Assembly: GCA_016709495.1 (NCBI GenBank)
Contig: JADJMS010000046.1
Location: forward strand, 62,001-126,000
DNA from: Candidatus Dechloromonas phosphorivorans
GTDB taxonomy: Bacteria; Pseudomonadota; Gammaproteobacteria; Burkholderiales; Rhodocyclaceae
Direction: 5' to 3'
DNA length: 64,000 bases
The notes under the pieces are model-generated. The model was not told the origin of the DNA. It saw only the letters and a program-made list of their open reading frames with translations, and did no database searches. The translations under genes and the position numbers were made by a program. The stretch's first letter is position 1, and the number at the start of each line of letters is the position of its first letter. Positions 41,878 to 51,144 of the stretch are shown here, in pieces.

Positions 41878-41951
41878 GCGGGTGTAGCTTAATGGTAGAG
41901 CTGAAGCCTTCCAAGCTTAAGACGAGGGTTCGATTCCCTTCACCCGCTCCA
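41878..41951 (+). tRNA. tRNA-Gly (anticodon TCC)
   Basis: 74 bases with acceptor GCGGGTG pairing CACCCGC, anticodon TCC in loop CTTCCAA, T-arm GGGTTCGATTCCC, encoded CCA. Lies 41 bases after tRNA-Tyr in the same transcript. Confidence 0.95.
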
Positions 41952-41980
41952 TTAGCGTTGCGTCAAGTGTTTGAAGGTAG

Positions 41981-42055
<75 letters not shown>

Positions 42056-42109
42056 CCCACTTGGTGTCGATTGTGGATTGTTTGATTACTTGTATATTGG
42101 GGAGTTGGA

Positions 42110-43301
42110 ATGGCTAAGGAAAAATTCGCGCGTACGAAACCGCACGTAAACGTGGGCACGATTGGACACGTTGACCATGGCAAGACCACACTGACGGCAG
42201 CGATCACCACGGTGCTATCTGCCAAGTTTGGTGGCTCCGCCAAGAAAGTACGACGAAATCGACGCGGCGCCGGAAGAAAAAGCGCGCGGTATCACCATTA
42301 ACACCGCCCACGTCGAATACGAAACCGCCAATCGTCACTACGCCCACGTTGACTGCCCGGGTCACGCTGACTACGTCAAGAACATGATTACTGGTGCTGC
42401 CCAGATGGACGGCGCCATTCTCGTCTGTTCCGCTGCTGACGGCCCGATGCCCCAGACCCGCGAGCACATCCTGCTCGCCCGTCAGGTCGGTGTGCCATAC
42501 GTCCTCGTTTACATGAACAAATGTGACATGGTTGACGACGCCGAGCTGCTCGAATTGGTCGAAATGGAACTCCGTGAGCTCCTCGACAAGTACGACTTCC
42601 CGGGCGATGCCACCCCGATCATTCACGGCTCTGCCCTGAAAGCCCTCGAAGGCGACCAGTCCGAAATCGGCGAACCCTCCATCTTCCGTCTGGCTGATGC
42701 ACTCGACACCTACATCCCAAATCCGGAACGCGCTGTTGATCAGCCCTTCCTGATGCCTGTTGAAGACGTATTCTCCATCTCCGGTCGCGGTACAGTGGTA
42801 ACCGGTCGTATCGAGCGCGGCATCGTCAAGGTAGGTGAAGAAATTGAAATCGTCGGTATCCGTCCGACCGTCAAGACCACCTGTACCGGTGTTGAGATGT
42901 TCCGCAAACTGCTCGACCAAGGTCAGGCAGGCGACAACGTCGGCGCCCTTTTGCGTGGTACCAAGCGTGAAGACGTCGAGCGTGGCCAGGTTCTTTGCAA
43001 GCCGGGCTCAGTCAAGCCGCACACCCACTTCACCTCTGAAGTGTACATCCTGTCCAAGGATGAAGGCGGTCGTCACACCCCGTTCTTCAACGGCTACCGT
43101 CCGCAGTTCTACTTCCGTACGACCGACGTGACCGGCTCCATCGATCTGCCGGAAGGCGTTGAGATGGTGATGCCTGGCGACAACATCGCCATGACCATCA
43201 AGCTGATCAACCCGATCGCCATGGAAGAAGGTCTGCGCTTCGCCATCCGTGAAGGCGGTCGTACCGTCGGCGCCGGCGTCGTCGCCAAGATCATCGAATA
43301 A
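42110..43301 (+). CDS. tuf: Elongation factor Tu, copy 1 (one-base frameshift as read)
   Basis: GTPase that brings aminoacyl-tRNA to the ribosome. The first 46 codons match copy 2 (58595-59785) exactly. The run AAA at 42245-42247 is AA in copy 2, and the extra A shifts the frame after GGSAKK; the remainder, from YDEIDAAPEEKARGITINTA, is intact in the next frame. Without that base it is a normal 396-residue EF-Tu with G1 GHVDHGKTT, DCPGHADY and NKCDM. Four substitutions separate it from copy 2 (Ala/Asp, Ile/Leu, Thr/Ala, Asn/Ala at the GDATPI, EEIEIV, HTHFTS and LINPIA sites). The break is probably a sequencing error. Cotranscribed with the three upstream tRNAs. Confidence 0.9.
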
Positions 43302-43322
43302 GTACTGAAGTTTAGGTTTTGG

Positions 43323-43351
43323 GGCGCCCCGGGAGACTTGGGCGCCTTGAT
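43323..43351 (+). terminator. Hairpin after tuf copy 1
   Basis: GGCGCCC (43323-43329) pairs with GGGCGCC (43340-43346) around a ten-base loop; TTGATGTTTTT follows. Probably a partial terminator or processing site between tuf and tRNA-Trp. Confidence 0.55.
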
Positions 43352-43361
43352 GTTTTTCCGC

Positions 43362-43435
43362 AGGGGTGTAGCTCAATTGGTAGAGCAACGGTTTCCAAAA
43401 CCGTAGGTCGGGGTTCGATTCCCTCCGCCCTGCCA
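43362..43435 (+). tRNA. tRNA-Trp (anticodon CCA), two bases short as read
   Basis: Anticodon CCA in loop TTCCAAA, D-arm TAGCTCAATTGGTAGAGC, T-loop TTCGATT, encoded CCA. The T-stem has GGGG (43410-43413) where five G are needed to pair CCCTC. The 3' acceptor arm reads CGCCCT where CGCCCCT is needed to pair AGGGGTG. Both gaps are in homopolymers. This is probably the cell's tRNA-Trp gene in its usual place before secE, and it cannot tolerate such losses, so base-call error is likely. Confidence 0.88.
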
Positions 43436-43458
43436 CCTTTTTAAAGATCGTTATTTTC

Positions 43459-43812
43459 ATGGCTGACAAGATCAAGTTCGCGCTGGCGCTGGTTATTCTG
43501 GCGGCTGGCGTGGCTGGCTTTTACCTCCTCTCTGAGCAGGCAATGATTTTGCGCGTTCTGGCAGTTCTTGCCGGATTGGCGCTAGCTATTGCTGTGGCTT
43601 GGAAAACGGAGCAGGGGCAGCGTTTTTTCGTGTTTGCCAACGAGGCGGTTGTCGAGGCTAAGAAAGTTGTTTGGCCTTCGCGCAAAGAGACCATGCAAAC
43701 CACTGGCGCGGTGTTTGCCTTTGTTGTAGTGATGGCGATTTTTTTATATTTGACAGACAAGAGCCTCGAATGGGTTCTTTACGACCTGGTGCTGGGCTGG
43801 AAGAAATCATGA
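43459..43812 (+). CDS. secE: Preprotein translocase subunit SecE
   Basis: Small inner-membrane subunit that stabilises SecY in the protein-export channel. 117 residues with three membrane helices, the three-helix proteobacterial form, and the conserved EAKKVVWPSRKETMQTT amphipathic segment before the last helix. Starts MADKIKFALALVILAAGVAG 23 bases after tRNA-Trp. Its stop overlaps the nusG start in an ATGA arrangement. Confidence 0.95.
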   Translation: MADKIKFALALVILAAGVAGFYLLSEQAMILRVLAVLAGLALAIAVAWKTEQGQRFFVFANEAVVEAKKVVWPSRKETMQTTGAVFAFVVVMAIFLYLTDKSLEWVLYDLVLGWKKS

Positions 43813-44342
43813 GCAAACGCTGGTACGTCGTACATGCCTATTCAGGTTTCGAGAAGAGCGTCATGCGCGCAATCCTTGAGCGGATCGAACGTCTCGGCAT
43901 GCAAGATAAATTTGGCCGCATTTTAGTGCCGGTTGAAGAAGTTGTTGAAATGAAAAATGGTCAAAAATCCATTTCCGAACGTAAGTTCTTTCCTGGCTAT
44001 GTTCCATGTGAAATGGAGATGGATTATGCTTCCTGGCATCTGGTTAAAAACACACCAAAAGTGACTGGTTTCGTTGGCGGTACTGCGAACAAGCCAACGC
44101 CGATTTCCGAAAAGGAAGTCGAAAAAATCATGCAGCAAATGCAGGAAGGTGTTGAAAAACCCCGTCCGAAAGTGCTGTTTGAGGTTGGGGAGGTTGTGCG
44201 AGTTAAGGAAGGTCCGTTCACAGACTTTCATGGTTCGGTTGAGGATGTTAATTACGAGAAAAGCCGTCTGCGTGTTGCGGTGACTATTTTTGGTCGCGCC
44301 ACCCCGGTTGAACTTGAGTTCGCTCAGGTAGAAAAAGCGTAA
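43809..44342 (+). CDS. nusG: Transcription termination/antitermination protein NusG
   Basis: Binds RNA polymerase and couples it to Rho or, through S10, to the ribosome. 177 residues from ATG 43809 (MSKRWYVVHAYSGFEKSVMR); an upstream in-frame ATG lies inside secE. NGN domain to about residue 115 (GYVPCEMEMDYASWHLVKNT), KOW domain with VVRVKEGPFTDFHGSVEDVN, ending in VELEFAQVEKA. Translationally coupled to secE. Confidence 0.96.
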   Translation: MSKRWYVVHAYSGFEKSVMRAILERIERLGMQDKFGRILVPVEEVVEMKNGQKSISERKFFPGYVPCEMEMDYASWHLVKNTPKVTGFVGGTANKPTPISEKEVEKIMQQMQEGVEKPRPKVLFEVGEVVRVKEGPFTDFHGSVEDVNYEKSRLRVAVTIFGRATPVELEFAQVEKA

Positions 44343-44445
44343 TAAAAATTGGCAGTAAAGGCATTCCGGAAGCCTTGATTCCGGCAAGAGGAGCGTCAGT
44401 AGGCATTAGCCAAAAACGCGTTACCACTCATCTATTGGAGTAATT

Positions 44446-44877
44446 ATGGCAAAGAAAATTGTCGGCTACATCAAGCTGCAAGTGCCAGCAGGCAAAGCAA
44501 ACCCATCACCACCAATCGGCCCAGCCCTTGGTCAGCGTGGTTTGAACATCATGGAATTCTGCAAGGCGTTTAACGCCCAGACCCAAGGCGTCGAGCCGGG
44601 GCTGCCGATTCCGGTGGTGATCACCGCCTTTGCGGACAAGTCCTTCACGTTTGTGATGAAGACGCCGCCGGCAACGATTTTGATCAAAAAGGCGGCTGGC
44701 ATCAAGTCCGGTTCAGCTAAGCCGCATACCGACAAAGTCGGCAAAATCACGCGTGCACAGGCAGAAGAAATCGCTAAAACCAAGATGCCTGATCTGACCG
44801 CAGCCGACATGGATGCAGCGGTTCGTACCATCGCTGGTTCCGCTCGTTCCATGGGCATTACTGTTGAGGGTCTCTAA
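44446..44877 (+). CDS. rplK: 50S ribosomal protein L11
   Basis: Part of the GTPase-associated centre of the large subunit. 143 residues with the family start IVGYIKLQVPAGKANPSPPI and the RNA-binding C-terminal domain ending MDAAVRTIAGSARSMGITVE. Preceded by ATTGGAGT as ribosome site. A 103-base gap after nusG has no clear terminator. Two bases before rplA. Confidence 0.98.
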   Translation: MAKKIVGYIKLQVPAGKANPSPPIGPALGQRGLNIMEFCKAFNAQTQGVEPGLPIPVVITAFADKSFTFVMKTPPATILIKKAAGIKSGSAKPHTDKVGKITRAQAEEIAKTKMPDLTAADMDAAVRTIAGSARSMGITVEGL

Positions 44878-44879
44878 TC

Positions 44880-45575
44880 ATGGCTAAACTCACCAAGAAA
44901 CAAAAAGCTCAACAGGGCAATATTGATGCGCTGAAGCTATACCCGGTTCAAGAAGCTCTTGCTCTGGCCAAAGCAACCGCCACTGACAAGTTCGACGAGT
45001 CTATCGTTGTGGATGTCAATGTCCGCGTTGACGCTCGTAAATCAGACCAGGTTGTGCGTGGTTCTGTCGTGTTGCCAGCTAGTACTGGCAAAAGCGTCCG
45101 TGTTGCCGTATTCGCCCAAGGCGAAAAGGCTGAAGCCGCTAAAGCTGCTGGCGCAGAAGTGGTTGGTTTTGAAGATTTGGCTGCCGAAGTCAAGGCTGGA
45201 AATCTGAATTTTGATGTGGTCATCGCGACGCCTGATGCAATGCGTATCGTTGGCCAGCTTGGCCAGATTCTTGGCCCACGTGGCCTGATGCCTAATCCGA
45301 AGGTTGGCACCGTCACAATGGATGTAACCACTGCGGTCAAGAATGCCAAGGCTGGTCAGGTACAGTACCGTACCGACAAGGGTGGCATTATTCACGCCAC
45401 CATCGGCCGTGCTTCCTTCTCCGTAGAGAGCCTCCAGCAAAACCTTAAAGCGCTTGTTGATGCGCTGACCAAGGCAAAGCCGGCTTCATCCAAGGGGCAG
45501 TACCTTCGTAAAATTGCAGTAGCTGCCACGATGGGCCCCGGCGTTCGCGTCGATCAGGCAAGTTTGGCTGGCTAA
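44880..45575 (+). CDS. rplA: 50S ribosomal protein L1
   Basis: Forms the L1 stalk at the tRNA exit site and, in related bacteria, represses the rplKA message. 231 residues, starting MAKLTKKQKAQQGNIDALKL, with GQILGPRGLMPNPKVGTV as the family signature. Two bases after rplK, so translationally linked. A 226-base leader separates it from rplJ. Confidence 0.98.
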   Translation: MAKLTKKQKAQQGNIDALKLYPVQEALALAKATATDKFDESIVVDVNVRVDARKSDQVVRGSVVLPASTGKSVRVAVFAQGEKAEAAKAAGAEVVGFEDLAAEVKAGNLNFDVVIATPDAMRIVGQLGQILGPRGLMPNPKVGTVTMDVTTAVKNAKAGQVQYRTDKGGIIHATIGRASFSVESLQQNLKALVDALTKAKPASSKGQYLRKIAVAATMGPGVRVDQASLAG

Positions 45576-45626
45576 AGGAACTTTGGGCTGCTGGTGGCTA
45601 CGTTAGTGGTTGCCAGCAGATCGTCA

Positions 45627-45698
45627 AAGACCGCAGGTGCCTTGGAAACAAGGCTTAATCTCGAAAGTAACCTGCGCAGACGGTGTCCCAGAACAAGA
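45627..45698 (+). ncRNA. L10 leader (autoregulatory mRNA element of rplJL)
   Basis: In the 226-base gap before rplJ, the stretch from AGACCGCAGGTGCC through CCTGCGCAGACGGTG has the conserved sequence of the L10 leader, which L10(L12)4 binds to repress its own translation. A further stem CTGCTGG/CCAGCAG lies just upstream (about 45590-45620). Recognised from the known family pattern; no covariance model was run. Confidence 0.8.
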
Positions 45699-45801
45699 TT
45701 TATTGCTGCCTGTATTTGGGTGGCATTGCTTCTGGTTCAGGTCGCCGTACGTGCGGCGGGAATTTTCCCGTCGTGTTATGACTTGAAAGGAGGAAGGACC
45801 C

Positions 45802-46299
45802 GTGGGTCTCAATCTGAACGACAAAAAAGCGGTTGTAGCTGAGGTGTCGGCACAAGTAGCTAATGCTCAGACTATCGTAGTCGCCGAGTATCACGGTGTT
45901 GCCGTTGGGCAATTGACCGTGCTGCGTAAAAAGGCACGCGAGTCTGGCGTATATCTACGTGTGTTGAAGAACACCTTGGTACGTCGCGCGGTCGCGGACA
46001 CTTCGTTCGCCGGCCTGGCTGACCAAATGGTCGGTCCGCTGATTTACAGCATCTCATCCGATCCCGTTGCTGCAGCGAAAGTCCTAAGTGATTTCGCCAA
46101 GACCAACGACAAGCTGGGAATCAAAGCTGGTTCCTACGCTGGCAAGGTACTCGACAAAGCTGGTGTGCAAGCGCTTGCCTCTGTACCAAGCCGTGAAGAG
46201 CTGCTGTCCAAGTTGCTGTACGTCATGAAGGCCCCGGTTACCGGCTTTGCCGTTTGCCTGGGTGCTCTTGCCAAGCAGCGCGAAGAAGTTGCTGCTTAA
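45802..46299 (+). CDS. rplJ: 50S ribosomal protein L10
   Basis: Anchors L7/L12 dimers on the large subunit and acts as translational repressor through the leader upstream. 165 residues from GTG 45802 (MGLNLNDKKAVVAEVSAQVA), seven bases after AAAGGAGGA. The RNA-binding N-terminal domain has TVLRKKARESGVYLRVLKNT. The C-terminal helix for L7/L12 is present. 38 bases before rplL. Confidence 0.97.
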   Translation: MGLNLNDKKAVVAEVSAQVANAQTIVVAEYHGVAVGQLTVLRKKARESGVYLRVLKNTLVRRAVADTSFAGLADQMVGPLIYSISSDPVAAAKVLSDFAKTNDKLGIKAGSYAGKVLDKAGVQALASVPSREELLSKLLYVMKAPVTGFAVCLGALAKQREEVAA

Positions 46300-46337
46300 A
46301 CCGTACCGCTTACGAACTGATTTAGGAGTTATTTGAA

Positions 46338-46706
46338 ATGGCAATTAGCAAAGAAGACATCCTGGAAGCCGTTGGCTCCATGACCGTTATGGAACTGAAT
46401 GACCTGGTCAAGGCATTCGAAGAGAAGTTTGGCGTTTCCGCCGCTGCAATGGCTGTTGCTGGCCCGGCTACTGCTGCCGTCGCTGCTGAAGAGCAGACCG
46501 AATTCACCGTTATGCTTCTCGCCGCTGGCGACAAGAAGGTTGAAGTCATCAAGGTTGTTCGTGCAGTTACCGGTCTAGGTCTGAAAGAGGCCAAAGACGT
46601 GGTTGACGGTGCTCCTAAGGCTGTTAAAGAAGGCGTCTCCAAGGCTGATGCTGAAGCCCTCAAGACCCAACTTGAAGCCGCTGGCGCTAAAGTCGAAGTT
46701 AAGTAA
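46338..46706 (+). CDS. rplL: 50S ribosomal protein L7/L12
   Basis: Multi-copy stalk protein that recruits translation factors. 122 residues: N-terminal dimerisation domain (SMTVMELNDLVKAFEEKFGV), an Ala-rich hinge, and the C-terminal domain with VIKVVRAVTGLGLKEAKDVV. Preceded by TTAGGAG. An attenuator-like hairpin follows directly. Confidence 0.98.
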   Translation: MAISKEDILEAVGSMTVMELNDLVKAFEEKFGVSAAAMAVAGPATAAVAAEEQTEFTVMLLAAGDKKVEVIKVVRAVTGLGLKEAKDVVDGAPKAVKEGVSKADAEALKTQLEAAGAKVEVK

Positions 46707-46722
46707 TAGAAGTATGCACGTC

Positions 46723-46750
46723 GGGCTGGCGGTTTTCCGCCAGCCCTTTT
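46723..46750 (+). terminator. Attenuator-like terminator between rplL and rpoB
   Basis: GGGCTGGCGG (46723-46732) pairs exactly with CCGCCAGCCC (46737-46746) around TTTT and is followed by TTTTGTG. In enterobacteria a partial terminator at this place lowers rpoBC relative to rplJL; the same role is likely here. Confidence 0.85.
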
Positions 46751-46914
46751 GTGCTTTGTAAAACAGTATTGATTGACCCATCCATTACGAACTTGAATAC
46801 CGCCAAACGGCAAACGCAAACAAGACCAATTGCTATCCTGAAAGGGATGGAGGCCTGTTTGCGTTTGCCTGTTTTATCAGGTTCAACGTTTGATTCCATC
46901 CTCACGGAGTTACC

Positions 46915-49900
46915 ATGACTTACTCCTTCACCGAGAAGAAACGCATCCGCAAGAGCTTCGCCAAGCGTGCGAGCGTTCTCGATGTTCCATACCTTCTGGC
47001 GACCCAGCTGCAATCATTTGCCGATTTTCTGCAGGCAGAAGTGCCGGCCGAAAAACGTAAGAACGAGGGCTTGCAGGCGGCGTTTTCATCGATCTTCCCG
47101 ATCGTTTCACATTCAGGTAATGCACGCCTTGAATTTGTTAGCTTCATGCTGGGTGATCCAGCATTCGATGTTACCGAATGTCATCAGCGTGGATTGACCT
47201 ATGCTTCCTCGTTGCGCGCTAAAGTACGTCTGGTCCTCATGACGACTAATGGCTCCTTTGTTATTAACGGTACTGAACGAGTTATTGTTTCCCAGTTGCA
47301 CCGGTCGCCAGGCGTGTTTTTTGAGCACGACCGCGGCAAAACCCACAGTTCAGGAAAGCTCCTATTCTCGGCTCGTATTATTCCTTACCGCGGTTCATGG
47401 TTGGATTTTGAGTTCGATCCTAAAGATACTTTGTACTTCCGGATTGACCGCCGTCGCAAGATGCCGGTTACCGTTATGCTCAAAGCGATTGGCATGTCTG
47501 AAGAAATTCTAGCGAATTTCTTCGAATTCGATACCTTCTTGCTAGGCAAGGAGCGCATTGATTTCACGCTGGTGCCAGAGCGGTTGCGCGGGGAAGTGGC
47601 TCGCTTTGATTTCGTTACCGACGAAGGCAAGATACTTGTTGCCAAGGATAAGAGAATTACCGCTAAGCACATCCGTGATATTACCGCTGCGGGTATGAAG
47701 CAGCTTTGTGTGCCTGAAGATTTCATTCTTGGTCGTGTTGTCGCCAAGAATATTATCAATACCGAGACCGGTGAAATCGTCGCCAATGCAAATGACGAAA
47801 TTACCGAAACACTGCTCGCCAATTTGCGCGAAGCCGGTATAAGTACGCTGGAAACTTTGTACACCAATGAGCTTGATCGTGGTGCATTTATTTCCAATAC
47901 CTTGCGCGCCGATGAAACAGCAACGCGCCAAGCTGCTCGCGTCGCTATCTATCGCATGATGCGTCCAGGGGAGCCGCCTACTGAAGAAGCTGTGGAAATT
48001 CTTTTTAACGGCTTGTTCTACTCCGATGAACGTTACGATCTCTCCGGCGTTGGCCGGATGAAGTTCAACCGTCGCTTGGCACGTACCGACATCACCGAAT
48101 TCAAGGTTACTATCAAAAATCTTGCTTCAAAGGCTGAGGCAGCTCTGAAGAATCTTTCTGAAGGTTCAGGCTTTGCACTGCCGGTGATTCAGGATCTGGT
48201 CAGTCTGCTGCCGTTTGGCGCTCGTGCTTTGTGTGAAAACATGAACAAAGCCGAGGCTGAAGCTTTGGTTGCGAAAATCAAGCCGCTCGGTGCCAATGCT
48301 GAAGTTCGCGAGCAGTTAACACTTTCTCCGCGTGACATCGTTGCCGTTATCAAGATTTTGGTTGAATTGCGCAATGGTCGCGGTGAGATTGACGATATCG
48401 ATCACCTCGGTAATCGTCGTGTGCGTTCCGTTGGTGAATTGGCTGAGAACCAGTTCCGTGCTGGCCTTGTTCGTGTCGAGCGCGCTGTTAAAGAGCGCCT
48501 CTCGCAAGCCGAGTCTGATAATTTGATGCCGCATGATCTGATCAATGCCAAACCGATCAGTGCCGCCATCAAGGAATTTTTCGGTTCCAGCCAGTTGTCG
48601 CAGTTTATGGACCAAACAAATCCGCTGTCGGAAATTACGCACAAGCGCCGCGTTTCCGCACTCGGCCCAGGTGGTTTGACGCGTGAGCGGGCTGGCTTTG
48701 AAGTTCGTGACGTGCATCCGACTCACTACGGTCGTGTATGTCCGATTGAAACACCTGAAGGTCCGAACATCGGCCTGATCAACTCGCTGGCACTGTTTGC
48801 GCGTGTCAATGATTATGGCTTCATCGAAACCGCCTATCGTAAGGTTGTTGATTCGCAGGTTACCAACGAAATCGAGTACTTGTCGGCGATTGAAGAGGGC
48901 AATTATGTCGTGGCGCAGGCTAACGCTTCGCTCGATGCAACTAATCGCTTGTCTGATGATTTGGTCACCTGCCGTGAAAAGGGCGAAACCATTCTTGCCG
49001 AACCGGGACGTGTCAATTACATGGACGTTGCCCCAAGCCAGATCGTATCCGTTGCTGCCTCATTGATTCCCTTCCTTGAGCATGATGACGCCAACCGCGC
49101 ATTGATGGGCGCTAACATGCAGCGCCAGGCTGTACCCTGCTTGCGCCCAGAAAAGCCGTTGGTTGGTACAGGTATTGAGCGCACAGTTGCAGTTGACTCA
49201 GGCACTGCCGTAGTTGCATTGCGTGGCGGCTCGGTCGACTATGTCGATGCCGCGCGTATTGTGGTTCGTGTTAACGATGACGAGACGGTTGCCGGTGAGG
49301 TGGGCGTCGACATCTATAACTTGATGAAGTACACCCGTTCCAACCAAAACACCAACATCAATCAGCGTCCCATGGTTAAGGTTGGCGATGTAATCGCCAA
49401 GGGCGACGTGGTGGCTGACGGTGCGTCAACCGACAAGGGTGAGCTGGCGCTGGGCCAGAATATGCTGGTTGCTTTCATGCCATGGAACGGTTACAACTTT
49501 GAGGATTCAATCCTTATTTCCGAACGTGTGGTTGCCGAAGATCGCTATACCTCAATTCATATCGAAGAGTTGACGGTAGTCGCTCGTGATACGAAGCTCG
49601 GTCCTGAGGAAATTACCCGCGATATCGCCTCGTTGGGTGAAACCCAGTTGTCGCGTCTGGATGATTCCGGCATCGTTTACATTGGTGCGGAAGTAGAGGC
49701 CGCAGACGTGCTGGTTGGCAAGGTGACGCCGAAGGGCGAAACCCAGCTGACGCCAGAAGAGAAGCTCCTGCGCGCGATCTTCGGTGAGAAGGCGTCTGAC
49801 GTTAAAGATACATCCCTACGTGTGCCATCAGGCATTGCCGGTACGGTCATCGACGTTCAAGTCTTTACGCGTGAAGGTATTGAGCGTGACAAGCGCGCCC

Positions 49901-51123
49901 AGTCCATCATCGATGAGCACCTGCGCCATTACAAGCTGGACTTGGCTGACCAAATGCGTATCGTCGAGCGCGATGCATTTGCTCGTATCGGACGTCTGAT
50001 TCTTGGCAAGAAAGCCAATGGTGGTCCTAAGAAACTGGCCAAAGGCACTGTTATTGATCAGGCTTATCTGGACGGTATGGACCCGCATCACTGGTTCGAC
50101 ATCCGTCTGTCTGAGGATGATGCGGCACAACAGCTTGAGCAGGTTAAAGAAGGTCTTGAGGTCGCCCGCAAGAACTTCGATGAGGCCTTCGAGGTCAAAC
50201 GCAAGAAGCTGACGCAAGGCGATGAATTGCCGCCGGGCGTGCAGAAGATGGTCAAAGTCTATGTTGCGGTCAAACGTCGCTTGCAGCCTGGTGACAAGAT
50301 GGCTGGTCGCCACGGTAACAAGGGTGTGGTCTCCAAGATTACGCCGGTTGAAGATATGCCTTACATGGCCGATGGTCGTTCTGTCGATATCGTTTTGAAC
50401 CCGCTGGGTGTGCCGTCACGGATGAACGTTGGACAGATTCTTGAAACTCACCTTGGCCTTGCCGCCAAAGGTCTGGGCGTCCAGATTGGCGAGATGCTTC
50501 GTCGTCAGGCTAACGCCAAGGAAGTGCGTGAGTTCCTCGATAAAATCTATAACCGCAGCGGGAAAACTGAGGATTTCACCCAATTCACCGATGGTGAAGT
50601 GATTGAAATGGCTGGCAATTTGACGGCTGGTGTTCCTTTTGCAACACCGGTTTTCGATGGTGCAACTGAAGAAGAAATTAAAGACATGCTGGCACTTGCC
50701 GGGATGCCTTCATCAGGCCAGATGACATTGTTCGACGGTCGTACCGGTGAACAGTTTGAGCGTCAAGTGACCGTCGGTTACAAACATGTGCTGAAACTGC
50801 ATCACTTGGTTGATGACAAGATGCATGCCCGTTCCACCGGTCCGTACTCGCTGGTTACTCAGCAGCCGCTCGGTGGTAAGGCGCAGTTCGGTGGTCAGCG
50901 CTTTGGTGAAATGGAAGTATGGGCACTTGAAGCCTACGGCGCATCGTATGTGCTGCAGGAAATGTTGACGGTGAAATCCGATGATGTGAATGGTCGTACG
51001 AAGGTGTACGAAAACATCGTCAAGGGCGAGCACAAGATCGAAGCCGGCATGCCGGAATCCTTCAATGTGCTGGTCAAGGAAATTCGCTCGTTGGCGATCG
51101 ACATCGATCTGGAACGTTACTGA
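46915..51123 (+). CDS. rpoB: RNA polymerase subunit beta
   Basis: Catalytic subunit of RNA polymerase, 1402 residues from MTYSFTEKKRIRKSFAKRAS. The rifampicin pocket (SSQLSQFMDQTNPLSEITHK, then RRVSALGPGG) has wild-type residues, so no classical resistance change is seen. Later blocks such as ALGQNMLVAFMPWNGYNFED and KMAGRHGNKGVVSKI are intact. It starts 208 bases after rplL, behind an attenuator. 21 bases separate it from rpoC. Confidence 0.99.
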   Translation: MTYSFTEKKRIRKSFAKRASVLDVPYLLATQLQSFADFLQAEVPAEKRKNEGLQAAFSSIFPIVSHSGNARLEFVSFMLGDPAFDVTECHQRGLTYASSLRAKVRLVLMTTNGSFVINGTERVIVSQLHRSPGVFFEHDRGKTHSSGKLLFSARIIPYRGSWLDFEFDPKDTLYFRIDRRRKMPVTVMLKAIGMSEEILANFFEFDTFLLGKERIDFTLVPERLRGEVARFDFVTDEGKILVAKDKRITAKHIRDITAAGMKQLCVPEDFILGRVVAKNIINTETGEIVANANDEITETLLANLREAGISTLETLYTNELDRGAFISNTLRADETATRQAARVAIYRMMRPGEPPTEEAVEILFNGLFYSDERYDLSGVGRMKFNRRLARTDITEFKVTIKNLASKAEAALKNLSEGSGFALPVIQDLVSLLPFGARALCENMNKAEAEALVAKIKPLGANAEVREQLTLSPRDIVAVIKILVELRNGRGEIDDIDHLGNRRVRSVGELAENQFRAGLVRVERAVKERLSQAESDNLMPHDLINAKPISAAIKEFFGSSQLSQFMDQTNPLSEITHKRRVSALGPGGLTRERAGFEVRDVHPTHYGRVCPIETPEGPNIGLINSLALFARVNDYGFIETAYRKVVDSQVTNEIEYLSAIEEGNYVVAQANASLDATNRLSDDLVTCREKGETILAEPGRVNYMDVAPSQIVSVAASLIPFLEHDDANRALMGANMQRQAVPCLRPEKPLVGTGIERTVAVDSGTAVVALRGGSVDYVDAARIVVRVNDDETVAGEVGVDIYNLMKYTRSNQNTNINQRPMVKVGDVIAKGDVVADGASTDKGELALGQNMLVAFMPWNGYNFEDSILISERVVAEDRYTSIHIEELTVVARDTKLGPEEITRDIASLGETQLSRLDDSGIVYIGAEVEAADVLVGKVTPKGETQLTPEEKLLRAIFGEKASDVKDTSLRVPSGIAGTVIDVQVFTREGIERDKRAQSIIDEHLRHYKLDLADQMRIVERDAFARIGRLILGKKANGGPKKLAKGTVIDQAYLDGMDPHHWFDIRLSEDDAAQQLEQVKEGLEVARKNFDEAFEVKRKKLTQGDELPPGVQKMVKVYVAVKRRLQPGDKMAGRHGNKGVVSKITPVEDMPYMADGRSVDIVLNPLGVPSRMNVGQILETHLGLAAKGLGVQIGEMLRRQANAKEVREFLDKIYNRSGKTEDFTQFTDGEVIEMAGNLTAGVPFATPVFDGATEEEIKDMLALAGMPSSGQMTLFDGRTGEQFERQVTVGYKHVLKLHHLVDDKMHARSTGPYSLVTQQPLGGKAQFGGQRFGEMEVWALEAYGASYVLQEMLTVKSDDVNGRTKVYENIVKGEHKIEAGMPESFNVLVKEIRSLAIDIDLERY

Positions 51124-51144
51124 TTTAAGGCTGGGAGTTAAACG

